Source: G965230065 sp965230065 | GTDB taxonomy: Bacteria; Bacteroidota; Bacteroidia; Cytophagales; Cyclobacteriaceae | Length of the DNA: 64,000 nucleotides | Direction: 5' to 3' | Assembly: GCA_965230065.1 (NCBI GenBank) | Contig: OZ245942.1 | Location: 186,001 to 250,000, forward strand | Part shown: positions 24,741 through 33,403 of the stretch, one piece after another | How positions within the stretch are numbered: the stretch's first letter is position 1 | How the letters are laid out: the number at the start of each line of letters is the position of its first letter | Program-made: the position numbers and the translations under genes | The notes under the pieces: generated by a model | Seen by the model: the letters and a program-made list of their open reading frames with translations, nothing else | Databases searched by the model: none | What the model was told of the DNA's origin: nothing

Positions 24741-26105
24741 TCAAAAGTCATAGTTGAGCACCAGGTTGATGTGCAGCAAATCTACCTTATTCAAAATCAA
24801 GGTGGAGTCATCAGGAATGTTGCCATTCCCATGCTTGTAGACAAGCAATAACTCGGGTTGCAGATTCTTCAACCGTTTGGGAGTGTAAAAAAGGTCCAGG
24901 CTGAGGTGGGAATAGTCTGGCATGGCGTACTTATTATCTTCCACCGTACTGACCTCCGCTTTCCAGTACCGGCCTGCGGAAAGTAGTGTGCGGAGTTTTC
25001 CATGGTGGAATGAACACTGTTTGTCAAAAGTCATCATCAAGGCATGGGTATTGGCATTTCCTTCGCTGCGTTCGCGTTTCTGGAAGGTAAACAAAGGTTC
25101 ACGTCCCCACTCCCGGGGGAAAAGAAAGCGCCCGGTATGATCTGTGCGGTTGTAGCCCAGACTTACTACGGCAGTTTTTCCCTTCATGCTTACTTGTACA
25201 CCATATACATTAGCAGCCCTGTTACTAAAATAGCGTTGGGAAGGATCAGGGTTGCCCCCTTCCTGGATTCTGCCCTGATGTATCCATTGTGCCGACAGGT
25301 GCAGCGTCTTTTTTCCGATGTCAAAATCATACGTTGGTTCCACATACAGGGTATGAAAAACGTTATCCGCCCAATAATCCGATACTTTCAATGAAATACT
25401 TTTGGTGGGTGACCATTGTAGGTTGCCCACCGCCAGAAAATTGCTGGAGGTATTTCCAGCATACCCACTCGGACTCCCGTCAGGATTCCGCCCGACAGAG
25501 AGAGTGCCAATGCTCTCTCCAATGCCATAAAACCGGCCTGTAGCCCGGGGGTTTATTTGGTTGAAAACACCTAACCCAACCTCCAGCGATTTTCCTGATT
25601 CCCGCATATACCAAATGCCCTGCACCAGGGTGGGAATCATACGCCCGTCCTGTGGATTCAGCAAAGGCGTTTCTACCTTCATCCGTCCAACAGTAAGTTT
25701 ATGTTGCTTGAAACTGAATTTCAGATAGGCCTCTCCCAGTAAAATAATTTCTTTTTGGGAGAGATCCTGCACATTGAACAACCCGGATTCATACCGGCTT
25801 CGCTTGCCTGTAGTAGGATCAGTAGCTAACATATCACTGATACCTAGGTTGAAGGAGCTGTAAAAAGCAGTTCCCATCTCCACATGCCTGCCAAAATAAT
25901 ATTGGTATTTCAACTTCCCTCCGGTAGCCAGGGCTGAAAAGTCTTTTAGCTTACCTTTATTGATAGTACTCATGAAATGGGTGCGCCACTGCCCGGAAAC
26001 CTTTCCCCCTGAATGCAAAGAATCGGTTTGGGCAATGGCAAATAAAGGAGTGAATATCCAAAGTAGGATAAAAAAACAGCCTTTATTTTTTACACAAAAA
26101 AGCAC
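24741..26105 (-). CDS. OprD-like outer membrane porin
   Basis: 454 residues with a signal peptide ending AIAQ and a beta-barrel sequence of alternating hydrophobic strands that ends in the aromatic LVLNYDF expected for outer membrane insertion. Features such as LTVGRMKVETPLLNPQDGRM and SAQWIHQGR match OprD/phosphate-selective-type porins used by Bacteroidota for small anions or peptides. It is the third gene of the YeeE/YedE operon (7 bp after 26113), so a channel for thiosulfate or a related sulfur anion across the outer membrane is a sensible guess, not shown by the sequence. Confidence 0.8.
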   Translation of the reverse strand: MLFCVKNKGCFFILLWIFTPLFAIAQTDSLHSGGKVSGQWRTHFMSTINKGKLKDFSALATGGKLKYQYYFGRHVEMGTAFYSSFNLGISDMLATDPTTGKRSRYESGLFNVQDLSQKEIILLGEAYLKFSFKQHKLTVGRMKVETPLLNPQDGRMIPTLVQGIWYMRESGKSLEVGLGVFNQINPRATGRFYGIGESIGTLSVGRNPDGSPSGYAGNTSSNFLAVGNLQWSPTKSISLKVSDYWADNVFHTLYVEPTYDFDIGKKTLHLSAQWIHQGRIQEGGNPDPSQRYFSNRAANVYGVQVSMKGKTAVVSLGYNRTDHTGRFLFPREWGREPLFTFQKRERSEGNANTHALMMTFDKQCSFHHGKLRTLLSAGRYWKAEVSTVEDNKYAMPDYSHLSLDLFYTPKRLKNLQPELLLVYKHGNGNIPDDSTLILNKVDLLHINLVLNYDF

Positions 26106-26112
26106 GGCATTA

Positions 26113-26526
26113 TCAATGAGGTAACTTGTTTCTTACCAGGCCATAGGTATAGGTTCCCAGGATAGCGGCGCCAATGGCTACAATCATGACCAGAAACCCA
26201 TTGCCAAGCAAAATGAACATAGGCCCCGGACAGGCTCCCGCCATCGCCCAACCCAACCCGAAAATGATACCACCAATGAGGTAACGCGGAATACTGAACT
26301 TTTTGGGAGGAATTTTGATGTCTTCTCCGTACATCGACTTCACTTCCTTCCTTTTAATCCATTGTATGAACAGAACACCTACCAAAATAGCCGAACCGAT
26401 GATGCCGTACATGTGGAAGGATTGGAAACGGAACATCTCGTAAATCCGGTACCAGGAGATTACTTCTGCTTTGGTAAGGATGATGCCGAAGGCAATTCCT
26501 ACTATCAAATATTTTATGTATTTCAT
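26113..26526 (-). CDS. Half-size YeeE/YedE sulfur transporter subunit (DUF6691-like)
   Basis: 137 residues with four membrane helices. The key motif is WAMAGACPGPMF, with the Cys that in YeeE-type thiosulfate channels lines the path. It forms a pair with the 191-residue partner 50 bp upstream; together they have the helix number of one full YeeE protein. Membrane location and transport of thiosulfate or another sulfane sulfur anion follow from the family. Confidence 0.88.
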   Translation of the reverse strand: MKYIKYLIVGIAFGIILTKAEVISWYRIYEMFRFQSFHMYGIIGSAILVGVLFIQWIKRKEVKSMYGEDIKIPPKKFSIPRYLIGGIIFGLGWAMAGACPGPMFILLGNGFLVMIVAIGAAILGTYTYGLVRNKLPH

Positions 26527-26576
26527 TATTTCTTAAGTTTTAAAAACTAAATATATTATATATGCTTTACCTGCTT

Positions 26577-27152
26577 TCAGAGTGCCAGCAGGTGTGGCAA
26601 AATCAAGTACGTCATCAGCAAGCCGCCAATGAAAAAGCCAATCACTGCAATCAATGAAGGGAGTTGCAGATCACTCAGGCCGCTGATGGCATGCCCTGAA
26701 GTACATCCTCCGGCATAGCGGGTACCAAATCCTACCAAAAAGCCACCTAACACAATGATGATCAGTCCCTTGATACTGAATAGTGATTCCCAACTGAATA
26801 TGGACTGAGGCAATATATTTTCGCCTGCATCTGCTATCCCATAACCTGCTAATTCCGTTTTGGTGGCTTCGCTGATATGCACTGCTGTGTCTGGCATTAA
26901 ATATTGATAAGCCACGAATCCTCCGATGATGGTACCTGCCACAAATACGAGGTTCCAGATTTGTTTTCTCCAGTCAAATGCAAAAAAGTCGCAGGTTTTT
27001 CCCCCACCTGACATGGAACACATCGTTCTGAAGTTGGCAGAAATACCGAAGTTATTGCCAAAATATATCAGGAGCATCATCACAATTGCAATCAAAGGTC
27101 CGGCCACATACCAGGGCCAGGGTTGACTCAAAAACGCTATTATTCTATCCAT
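26577..27152 (-). CDS. Half-size YeeE/YedE sulfur transporter subunit
   Basis: 191 residues, about five membrane helices. It carries the family signature RYAGGCTSGHAISG with the conserved Cys, and a cytosolic or periplasmic loop with further cysteines (TMCSMSGGGKTC). It is first in the operon 27152 to 24741 and lies behind Crp/Fnr site 4. YeeE/YedE proteins (E. coli TsuA is the studied example) import thiosulfate by relaying it between cysteines. Confidence 0.9.
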   Translation of the reverse strand: MDRIIAFLSQPWPWYVAGPLIAIVMMLLIYFGNNFGISANFRTMCSMSGGGKTCDFFAFDWRKQIWNLVFVAGTIIGGFVAYQYLMPDTAVHISEATKTELAGYGIADAGENILPQSIFSWESLFSIKGLIIIVLGGFLVGFGTRYAGGCTSGHAISGLSDLQLPSLIAVIGFFIGGLLMTYLILPHLLAL

Positions 27153-27183
27153 AAATTTGGTTGTTTTTAGTTTAAATCAAATT

Positions 27184-27228
27184 CAAAATTAAGGATGGAA
27201 AATCAGGTTAGTTGTAACATTTGTTACA
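27184..27228 (-). promoter_or_regulatory. Sulfur-cluster Crp/Fnr site 4 with -7 box
   Basis: TGTAAC-ATTT-GTTACA (27213-27228), 21 bp, then a perfect TAATTTTG (27184-27191, minus strand). It drives the two YeeE/YedE genes and the porin. Confidence 0.85.
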
Positions 27229-27394
27229 TAGCCTTTGCATTGGAGTAGCATCCATCATCTATGAAAAAGCAGGATGAAAATTATAGAATTGACTGAAGCA
27301 GATTATGCGTAACGGTGATGGTATAGCCCAGAAACTATGGCTAGGGATAACGGCCTGACTGAAAAGAACGGATTGAAGGTATATGCCTGAATAA

Positions 27395-28426
27395 TTAGTT
27401 ATAGAGGACAGAAAAACCATTTTGCTGATATTCTGCCAGCACGGTCATTGCTGAGAATGCTACCTCTACAAATTCATCTATTTCTTGTGCCAATATATTT
27501 CCCGAGTATATTGTGAAGAGCAAAAAGAAAAGGAACAGTTTTTTATTCATTTTTCTTTTTCGTTTCTTCTGGAATCCATAAAGGTTTTGTCCGATAAATG
27601 TTTTCGGAAATCGCTCCACTCCTGGAAATCCCAACCTGATACCCTTCCCTTCTTTGGGAATGTAATCAGTACCGAAAAGGTAATCCCAGAGGCTGAGCGT
27701 GAGTCCGAAATTCACTCCATATTTCCGTTCTTTTGGGATATCATACGCATGATGCCAGATATGCATTTGCGGGTTATTAAATATAAATTTTAAAAACCCA
27801 AGGTTCCATTTAATATTGGAATGATTGAAATGCCCTACCGCCAGGGTAAAAATATGGATGATGAAAAAGTCGCGCAGCCCAATCCCAATCAGGGCAAGGG
27901 GGATATATTCAATAGTCCGATACACCACGTTTTCCATCCAGTGATATCGTAAGTGAGCCGCAAACCCCATCTCCTCTACGGAATGGTGTACCTTGTGAAA
28001 TTCCCACAGCCAGGGAACCCGGTGTAATAGCCGGTGTACATTCCACTGTACAAAATCCCTGACCACAAATCCGGTCAACAAGTGTGCCCACACAGGCCAG
28101 TTCATCACCTCAAAAGCTACAAGGTTGGTAATACCTACAGAAGCAAGCAGGTTATTGAAAAAATGTACGGCCACATCAGAAGCAGCATTGTAGATAATCA
28201 AAGAAAACAGGAAAAAATTGAAAAACATATAAAAGAAATCAAGCCAGAAATCTTTCCGGAACCTGTTATGCCTGCTCCAAGGTTTGGCGACCTCAAGCAC
28301 AAAGAAGAAGAGGGAAATACCAATGAGCCAATAAAAATAATTATACCACGAGGGATGGGTAATCTCATTCCACAAATAGTTGGCATACCCTGAATAACTG
28401 TCTCTGATAATATCCAAAAAACGCAT
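27395..28426 (-). CDS. Fatty acid hydroxylase/sterol desaturase family protein with secreted-peptide-like tail
   Basis: ATG 28426 begins MRFLDIIRDS. The di-iron membrane enzyme has histidine boxes HRLLH, HKVHH, FNHSN and HIWHH, and about four membrane helices. It would hydroxylate or desaturate a membrane lipid. The expected C-terminus is near GFQKKRKRK. Instead the frame continues through MNKKLFLFFLLF to GNILAQ, which looks like a full signal peptide, and 29 more residues. That tail, from 27550, could be a small secreted-protein gene that lost its start context, or a fusion. The gene has its own Crp/Fnr site, linking a lipid enzyme to sulfide metabolism; the connection is unexplained. Confidence 0.82.
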   Translation of the reverse strand: MRFLDIIRDSYSGYANYLWNEITHPSWYNYFYWLIGISLFFFVLEVAKPWSRHNRFRKDFWLDFFYMFFNFFLFSLIIYNAASDVAVHFFNNLLASVGITNLVAFEVMNWPVWAHLLTGFVVRDFVQWNVHRLLHRVPWLWEFHKVHHSVEEMGFAAHLRYHWMENVVYRTIEYIPLALIGIGLRDFFIIHIFTLAVGHFNHSNIKWNLGFLKFIFNNPQMHIWHHAYDIPKERKYGVNFGLTLSLWDYLFGTDYIPKEGKGIRLGFPGVERFPKTFIGQNLYGFQKKRKRKMNKKLFLFFLLFTIYSGNILAQEIDEFVEVAFSAMTVLAEYQQNGFSVLYN

Positions 28427-28450
28427 GATTGACTCTATTTTAAATATTGT

Positions 28451-28495
28451 CAAAATTAGGCAGGGAAAGACAGTTATATTGTAACTTTTGTTACA
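28451..28495 (-). promoter_or_regulatory. Sulfur-cluster Crp/Fnr site 5 with -7 box
   Basis: TGTAAC-TTTT-GTTACA (28480-28495), 21 bp, then a perfect TAATTTTG (28451-28458, minus strand), before the hydroxylase gene. Confidence 0.85.
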
Positions 28496-28541
28496 TAGCA
28501 CAGATTAACGCATGAGCCAATGAATGCCAAAAGACAACCTG

Positions 28542-29171
28542 CTACAGAATCTCTATCTTGTTTCTGTGCTGCTCAATTTTTCCTTCCTGTTCCAGTTTCT
28601 TCAAAAGACGGGAAACCACCACCCGGGACGTGTTTAGTTCATTGGCAATCTGCTCATGGGTTTTGCGGATGACAAACGAGCCGGAAGCCTGCTTTTTATC
28701 CAGTAAATATTTGTAAAGCCTTTCATCCATTTTCATAAAAGCCATGCTGTCGATAGCCAGCAGCAGCTCGTCAAAGCGTGTCTGGTAGGAGCGAAACACA
28801 AATCTTCGGAAGGATTCATATTTTGTGACCCAGCTATCCATGGCCTGCACCGGAATCAACCAGAGGGTACTGTCTTCCTCTGCAATAGCACTAAATTCGC
28901 TCTTCTTATGCTCCAGGCAGCAGGTGATCGACATGGCACAGGTTTCTCCTCCCTCCAGGTAGTAAAGGAATATTTCATTGGCGTCACTATCTTGCCGCAT
29001 TACCTTCAGCGTTCCATCAATTACGAGAGGAATTTCCTGGGCATCCACCCCGGGAGAAATGACATAGCTGCCTGCTTTCACTTTCTTCAACCTTCCTGCC
29101 GTGATGATCTCATCTATCAGCTTTTCTTCCAACTGATGGTATTGAAGGATTTGTTTTACATTTTCATACAT
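28542..29171 (-). CDS. Crp/Fnr family transcription regulator
   Basis: 209 residues: cyclic-nucleotide-binding-type beta-roll (about 15-115), dimer helix (about 120-150) and a winged helix-turn-helix with THEQIANELNTSRVVVSRLL (about 172-191). The beta-roll contains C78-A-M-S-I-T-C84-C85, a cysteine group in the ligand pocket region, which could sense a thiol or persulfide. There is no FNR-type N-terminal iron-sulfur cysteine set. It is divergent from the sulfide:quinone reductase gene with one palindrome between them, and the same palindrome precedes each sulfur operon, so it is the likely regulator of all of them. Confidence 0.92.
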   Translation of the reverse strand: MYENVKQILQYHQLEEKLIDEIITAGRLKKVKAGSYVISPGVDAQEIPLVIDGTLKVMRQDSDANEIFLYYLEGGETCAMSITCCLEHKKSEFSAIAEEDSTLWLIPVQAMDSWVTKYESFRRFVFRSYQTRFDELLLAIDSMAFMKMDERLYKYLLDKKQASGSFVIRKTHEQIANELNTSRVVVSRLLKKLEQEGKIEQHRNKIEIL

Positions 29172-29226
29172 GACTGTTCAATTTAGGCGGTTTTATTTTT
29201 CAATACGAATGGTTGCCAGGGGGATA

Positions 29227-29271
29227 TGTAACAATTGTTACAATATGGCAGGAAAAATATTACAATCTTTC
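29227..29271. promoter_or_regulatory. Sulfur-cluster Crp/Fnr site 6, shared by regulator and sqr
   Basis: Perfect palindrome TGTAACAATTGTTACA (29227-29242) midway between the divergent starts 29171 and 29306. On the plus strand 21 bp later comes AATCTTTC (29264-29271), a partial -7 box. On the minus strand the position has only a weak TATTGAAA. Activation of sqr and autoregulation are both possible. Confidence 0.75.
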
Positions 29272-29305
29272 TGAAAAGTTTAATGATTATCTAAAAATTT
29301 CATCC

Positions 29306-30502
29306 ATGAAAAATCACTTTCAAGTACTCATCATAGGAGGTGGTAATGCCGGTATCTCGGTGGCCGCCCAGTTACTCAATAAAGACCCGAACCTTGACAT
29401 CACGATTATAGAACCTTCAGAAAAGCATTATTATCAGCCTGCCTGGACGCTGGTAGGAGGGGGCGAGTTTGATGTAGAGGATACCATCCGTAACGAAGCT
29501 GATGTAATGCCGGAAAAGGCAAAATGGATTCAGGATCGGGCCGTAGGTTTTGAGCCTGAGAATAATCTGGTAAAAACGGAAAAAAGCGGAGACTTTACCT
29601 ATGATTATATGGTGGTAGCTCCGGGCATCCAACTCAACTGGCATTGGGTGGAGGGACTGCAGGAAACCCTCGGTAAAAACAATGTATGCAGTAATTATGC
29701 TGTGGATCAGTGTACCTACACCTGGGAAATCATCCGGAACTTTAAGGGAGGAACGGCTTTGTTTACCAGTCCGGGCACTCCGGTAAAATGCGGAGGAGCT
29801 CCCCAGAAGATCATGTACCTGGCCAGTGACCATTTCAAACGCAAAGGAATTCTTAAAAATACCAATGTAGAGTTTTGCACGGCAGGAAGTGTAATTTTCG
29901 GTGTAAAAAAATATGCTGTTGCTTTACAGAAGGTAGTAGACAACTATGGTATTCATCCTCTCTTCAAGCACGATCTGATCAAAATAGACGGCCTTAACAA
30001 GAAAGCGGTATTCAAAGTGACTGACAACTCCGGTAAAACATCTGAAGTGACCAAAGACTACGATATGATCCATGTGACGCCTCCGCAAAGTGCGCCAGAC
30101 TTTATCAGGAATAGTCCTTTGGTCAACGAAGCCGGTTGGGTAGATGTAGATAAATACACCTTACGGCATAACAAATATCCGAACATATTTGGTATTGGTG
30201 ATGCCACCAGCACTCCCAATGCCAAAACTGGAGCCGCTGTGCGCAAACAGGCTCCGGTGCTTGTGAAAAATTTACTGGCTGTGATGAAAAACAGGAAACT
30301 GACAGGTACATACAACGGGTATGGTTCCTGCCCTCTGGTAACGGGAGTGGGTAAATTAATCCTGGCTGAGTTTGATTACAACAACGAGCCGCAAGAAAGT
30401 TTCCCTTTTGATCAGGCCAGAGAAAGGTTTAGCATGTACCAGCTCAAGAAAAGAGTATTGCCCTGGATGTATTGGAACAAGATTTTAAAAGGAACTGCAT
30501 AA
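29306..30502 (+). CDS. sqr: Sulfide:quinone oxidoreductase-like flavoprotein
   Basis: About 398 residues. FAD-binding GGGNAGIS begins the Rossmann fold; the catalytic cysteine region is TPVKCGGAPQK (about residue 160), with a second Cys in FCTAGS and a third in GSCPLV near the C-terminus. This layout matches the type II, eukaryote-like SQOR group that oxidises H2S to persulfide and passes electrons to quinone at the membrane. A longer frame from 29213 exists, but ATG 29306 directly precedes the FAD fold. The DUF1641 gene begins 11 bp after its stop codon. Confidence 0.9.
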   Translation: MKNHFQVLIIGGGNAGISVAAQLLNKDPNLDITIIEPSEKHYYQPAWTLVGGGEFDVEDTIRNEADVMPEKAKWIQDRAVGFEPENNLVKTEKSGDFTYDYMVVAPGIQLNWHWVEGLQETLGKNNVCSNYAVDQCTYTWEIIRNFKGGTALFTSPGTPVKCGGAPQKIMYLASDHFKRKGILKNTNVEFCTAGSVIFGVKKYAVALQKVVDNYGIHPLFKHDLIKIDGLNKKAVFKVTDNSGKTSEVTKDYDMIHVTPPQSAPDFIRNSPLVNEAGWVDVDKYTLRHNKYPNIFGIGDATSTPNAKTGAAVRKQAPVLVKNLLAVMKNRKLTGTYNGYGSCPLVTGVGKLILAEFDYNNEPQESFPFDQARERFSMYQLKKRVLPWMYWNKILKGTA

Positions 30503-30513
30503 ACCACAAAGCA

Positions 30514-31284
30514 ATGGGAGAAACAATACAAAAAATATCAGATAAAAACAAAAGAAATACATCGACAGCCCAATGGCAGGAAGAAGAGAACCAGGTTACC
30601 TTGGAGATGATTTTGGGCAAACTGGATAAGATTGAAAGTACCGTCAACAGGTTAGAGCAAGCAGCAGAACTCGCTCCGGAGGCATTGTCCCTTGCCACCA
30701 ACCTCATGGATGATACTGCTGGGTACATACAGGAAAATGGGCAAAATCTGGAAGAAAGGACAACGCTTAATCTTCAACTGTTAGACCGGCTATCCCAGCC
30801 CGAAACAGTACAAAAGCTCAATGCTTTGCTCGATTTGGCAGACCAACTGCCGCAAATCATCAGCAACGTCACTAACATGGTAGATGACATGATGGGCAAA
30901 GCGGTTGAAAATGGTATTGATCTGGAAGAAAGGATAGAAAAATTGCAAACAATGGTCAATTGGGCTACCTCACCCAAAGTATTGGACAAAGCCAATGCAG
31001 CACTGGAGGCAGTGGAACAAACCGATGACATGATCACCTTTGCAGTAGACCAGTTGGATGAATTTGTGATGGTATTACAAAATCATGGACTAGACGCGAA
31101 AGAAATGAGTGAAGATGGCCTGAAATTCCTTTCTATGATAGTGAGTGCTCATCACAAGGTCATACAAAACCCTCCTCAAAAAGTTGGGCTGTGGGATATG
31201 TTCAGAACATTATCCGACCCTGATTTTCAGAAATTTTTAGGGTTTGTAACTGCCCTTGGTAAAAATATCGGTAAAGGATTGTAG
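30514..31284 (+). CDS. DUF1641 domain protein
   Basis: About 256 residues, nearly all helical, with repeated acidic amphipathic segments (LEERTTLNLQLLDRL, DLEERIEKLQTM) and no membrane helix or signal peptide. The family is uncharacterised but is frequently found next to sulfide:quinone reductase-like genes, as here. It may help dock the reductase at the membrane; that is a guess. An upstream start at 30472 would overlap the sqr gene, so ATG 30514 is chosen. Confidence 0.8.
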   Translation: MGETIQKISDKNKRNTSTAQWQEEENQVTLEMILGKLDKIESTVNRLEQAAELAPEALSLATNLMDDTAGYIQENGQNLEERTTLNLQLLDRLSQPETVQKLNALLDLADQLPQIISNVTNMVDDMMGKAVENGIDLEERIEKLQTMVNWATSPKVLDKANAALEAVEQTDDMITFAVDQLDEFVMVLQNHGLDAKEMSEDGLKFLSMIVSAHHKVIQNPPQKVGLWDMFRTLSDPDFQKFLGFVTALGKNIGKGL

Positions 31285-32111
31285 GAGTGATAAAAGTATG
31301 AACATTGACTTGCCTGCTGGTAGTGAACTTTTTTACTGACAGTTTGTGGATCCCGATGCTTACATTGGTTATGAATTGGAAGATTATTACCAGAGACGTT
31401 TCTTTTACTTCAATCGGTCTGATCATTTTAGCTTATACTCTCAATAAATCATTATCGATCGCAACTTGGGTTAAATAAATTGAAGTAGTCATGATTTAAT
31501 CTGACAGTTTGAGTAAATTGAATTCGAACTGCTGATGCAGTGGAATCATTTAAAACTTAGTTTAAATTCCTGGCAAAGATGCATGGTGATAACCTCCCCC
31601 GAGGAGTGAACTGTACCCATTAGTATAAGTTGGTTGAATATAGAGTTATTTATTGAATTCTATTCGGGTTTTCTGTACTTTTGAAGCAATAAACTTCACT
31701 CATACGAATTGTCACCATTTGTTTCTGTTAGAGAGGTGAACTATTCGATGAACTGACAAAAAATGTTCTCATAAAGTATTGATAAATAGGGGGGGTACAA
31801 ACAAAGTTCTCATCCTGCCGCCCCGACTTAGTATAATTCAAACAACTTTAAAACCCCTTAAATCATATGATTTGAGGGGTTTTTTATTTTTTTTCCTCCA
31901 TATCATGCATGCAATCTCAATAAAAATGTGTCCGTTTCATGGTCCATTTTTATTTCCTATCTTTTGGACACAAAAATGAATGTACCATTCTGTATGCCAG
32001 ATAGTTACACTCTTAATATTTAGTAAAATTTGTGCTGAATTGAATCAAAAATATGTCCATTTTGAAATGGGCATCATGTAATTTATTCATAACCAACTAA
32101 ATGAAATTACT
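31285..32111. other. Long intergenic scar: possible gene remnant and tRNA-3'-end-like string
   Basis: No intact gene. A 58-codon open stretch (31302-31478, plus strand) has no start codon and reads like a membrane-protein end (SIGLIILAYTLNKSLSIATW), possibly a remnant. At 31806-31826 a string with CCTGCCGCCCCGA resembles the 3' end of a tRNA, although the T-loop is not canonical; with the recombinase 285 bp downstream it may be an old attachment site. A strong terminator follows. The rest, 31480-31800 and 31900-32111, shows nothing I recognise. Confidence 0.4.
31850..31895 (+). terminator. Strong intrinsic terminator
   Basis: Inverted repeat AAACCCCTTAAATCA (31851-31865) with TGATTTGAGGGGTTT (31868-31882), 15-bp stem with one G-U pair and a tiny loop, followed by a run of T. 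It would end transcription entering from the left before the recombinase gene. Confidence 0.85.
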
Positions 32112-33245
32112 ATGCGATCCAAAAACACTTTTAGCATTTCATTCTATGTGAAGAAACATCGGGTTTCACAAGGAAAAGTACCAGTTTATTGCAGACTCAC
32201 GGTTAATGGTATCAGTCGGGATATTTCTATCAAAAGGAAAGTAAATTTAGACCGCTGGGACAACAGCAGGGGAAATGCCAAAGGTAGCCGGGATGAGATC
32301 AAAGTATTGAACGCTTACCTGGAACAAGTCAGAAACCAACTGTATGAAAATGTTCAGGAGTTAGAAAAGGAAAGAAAACTTCTAACTGCTGAAAGTGTTA
32401 AAAACCACTATCTGGGAAAAGATGACCGGGGTAAAACCCTGAAGCAGTTAATAGAATACCATAATGAAGAGATGAAAGATGAACTAGCCTGGGGTACTCA
32501 AAAAAATTATTTTACCACACAACGGTATATTTTCGAGTTCTTAAGCAAAAAACACAAAACTTCAGATATTTATCTGGCTGAACTCAATTACAAATTTGTC
32601 AAAGACTTTGAGAAATATTTAAAAAACCGTAAACCCACTGACCATCAGAAGCCTTGTGGACAGAATGGCGCAATGAAGCATGTTGAAAGGCTGAAAAAAA
32701 TGGTTAATCTGGGTATCAAAGAAGAATGGCTCTTCAAAGATCCTTTTCAAAAGTTCAAGCTTAAATTTGAAAAAAAGGAACGGGGTTTTCTAACGAAAGT
32801 TGAATTACAACGCATTGAAGAAAAACAATTCAAAATTCAACGACTCGTACAGGTAAGGGATATTTTTATTTTCTGTTGCTATACAGGTTTGTCCTATATA
32901 GAAGTCTACAACCTCACCCATCACCATGTTATTGTAGGTTTGGACGGAAAACAATGGATTCAAGGACAGAGAAAAAAGTCAGGTGAGTGGTTCAAGGTTC
33001 CTATTCTACCTCAGGCACAGAATATTATTGATAGATATAGAAATAATATTGTAGTACAAGCCAATAACAAGCTATTGCCTGTTTTTACCAATCAGAAAAC
33101 AAATGCCTATTTGAAAGAGATCGCTGACCTCTGTCAGGTTGAAAAGAACCTGACTTTTCATTTAGCACGTCATACCTTTGCTACCACAGTAACCCTGGCC
33201 AATGGAGTGCCAATAGAAAGCGTAAGCAAAATGCTAGTGCCGTAA
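32112..33245 (+). pseudogene. Tyrosine recombinase lacking its active-site tyrosine
   Basis: 377 residues of a Bacteroidota-type site-specific integrase: an arm-binding domain (about 1-95, FSISFYVKKHRVSQGKVPVY), a SAM-like core-binding domain (about 105-210), and the catalytic domain with CCYTGLSYIEVYNL where the first catalytic residue region lies, and the HLARHTFAT box. The protein stops as SKMLVP just where the family continues with GH and then the nucleophilic Tyr. About 40-50 residues are missing, so it cannot cut DNA. The break at about 33233 coincides with the end of an opposite-strand gene fragment. Confidence 0.85.
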
Positions 33246-33369
33246 CCAGGTCCAGTACATCAAGTTGAAAGGGCGTATTTTGAGCATATAAACCATAGCT
33301 CAAAAGCGTGAACAGAATCATTAATTTTGGGTTTGTTTTGATTATGTAGCTGGTAAGGGGCTCATTCAT
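33233..33369 (-). pseudogene. 5' fragment of an unrecognised gene, ending at the recombinase breakpoint
   Basis: ATG 33369 begins MNEPLTSYIIKTNPKLM followed by a signal-like or membrane helix and QNTPFQLDVLDLV. After about 45 codons the frame enters antisense of the recombinase. It looks like the first part of a membrane or secreted protein cut by the same event that removed the recombinase C-terminus. Function unknown. Confidence 0.4.
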
Positions 33370-33403
33370 GTTTTATACTTTATCAGTAAAAATATTAAGG
33401 TTT

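Noticed and set aside
31590..31640. Possible insertion sequence end (TGAACTGTACCC)
   Set aside because: No partner inverted repeat or transposase frame was found nearby.
31806..31826. Possible complete tRNA gene
   Set aside because: Only a 3'-end-like string is present; no matching 5' acceptor or anticodon arm upstream and the T-loop is not canonical.
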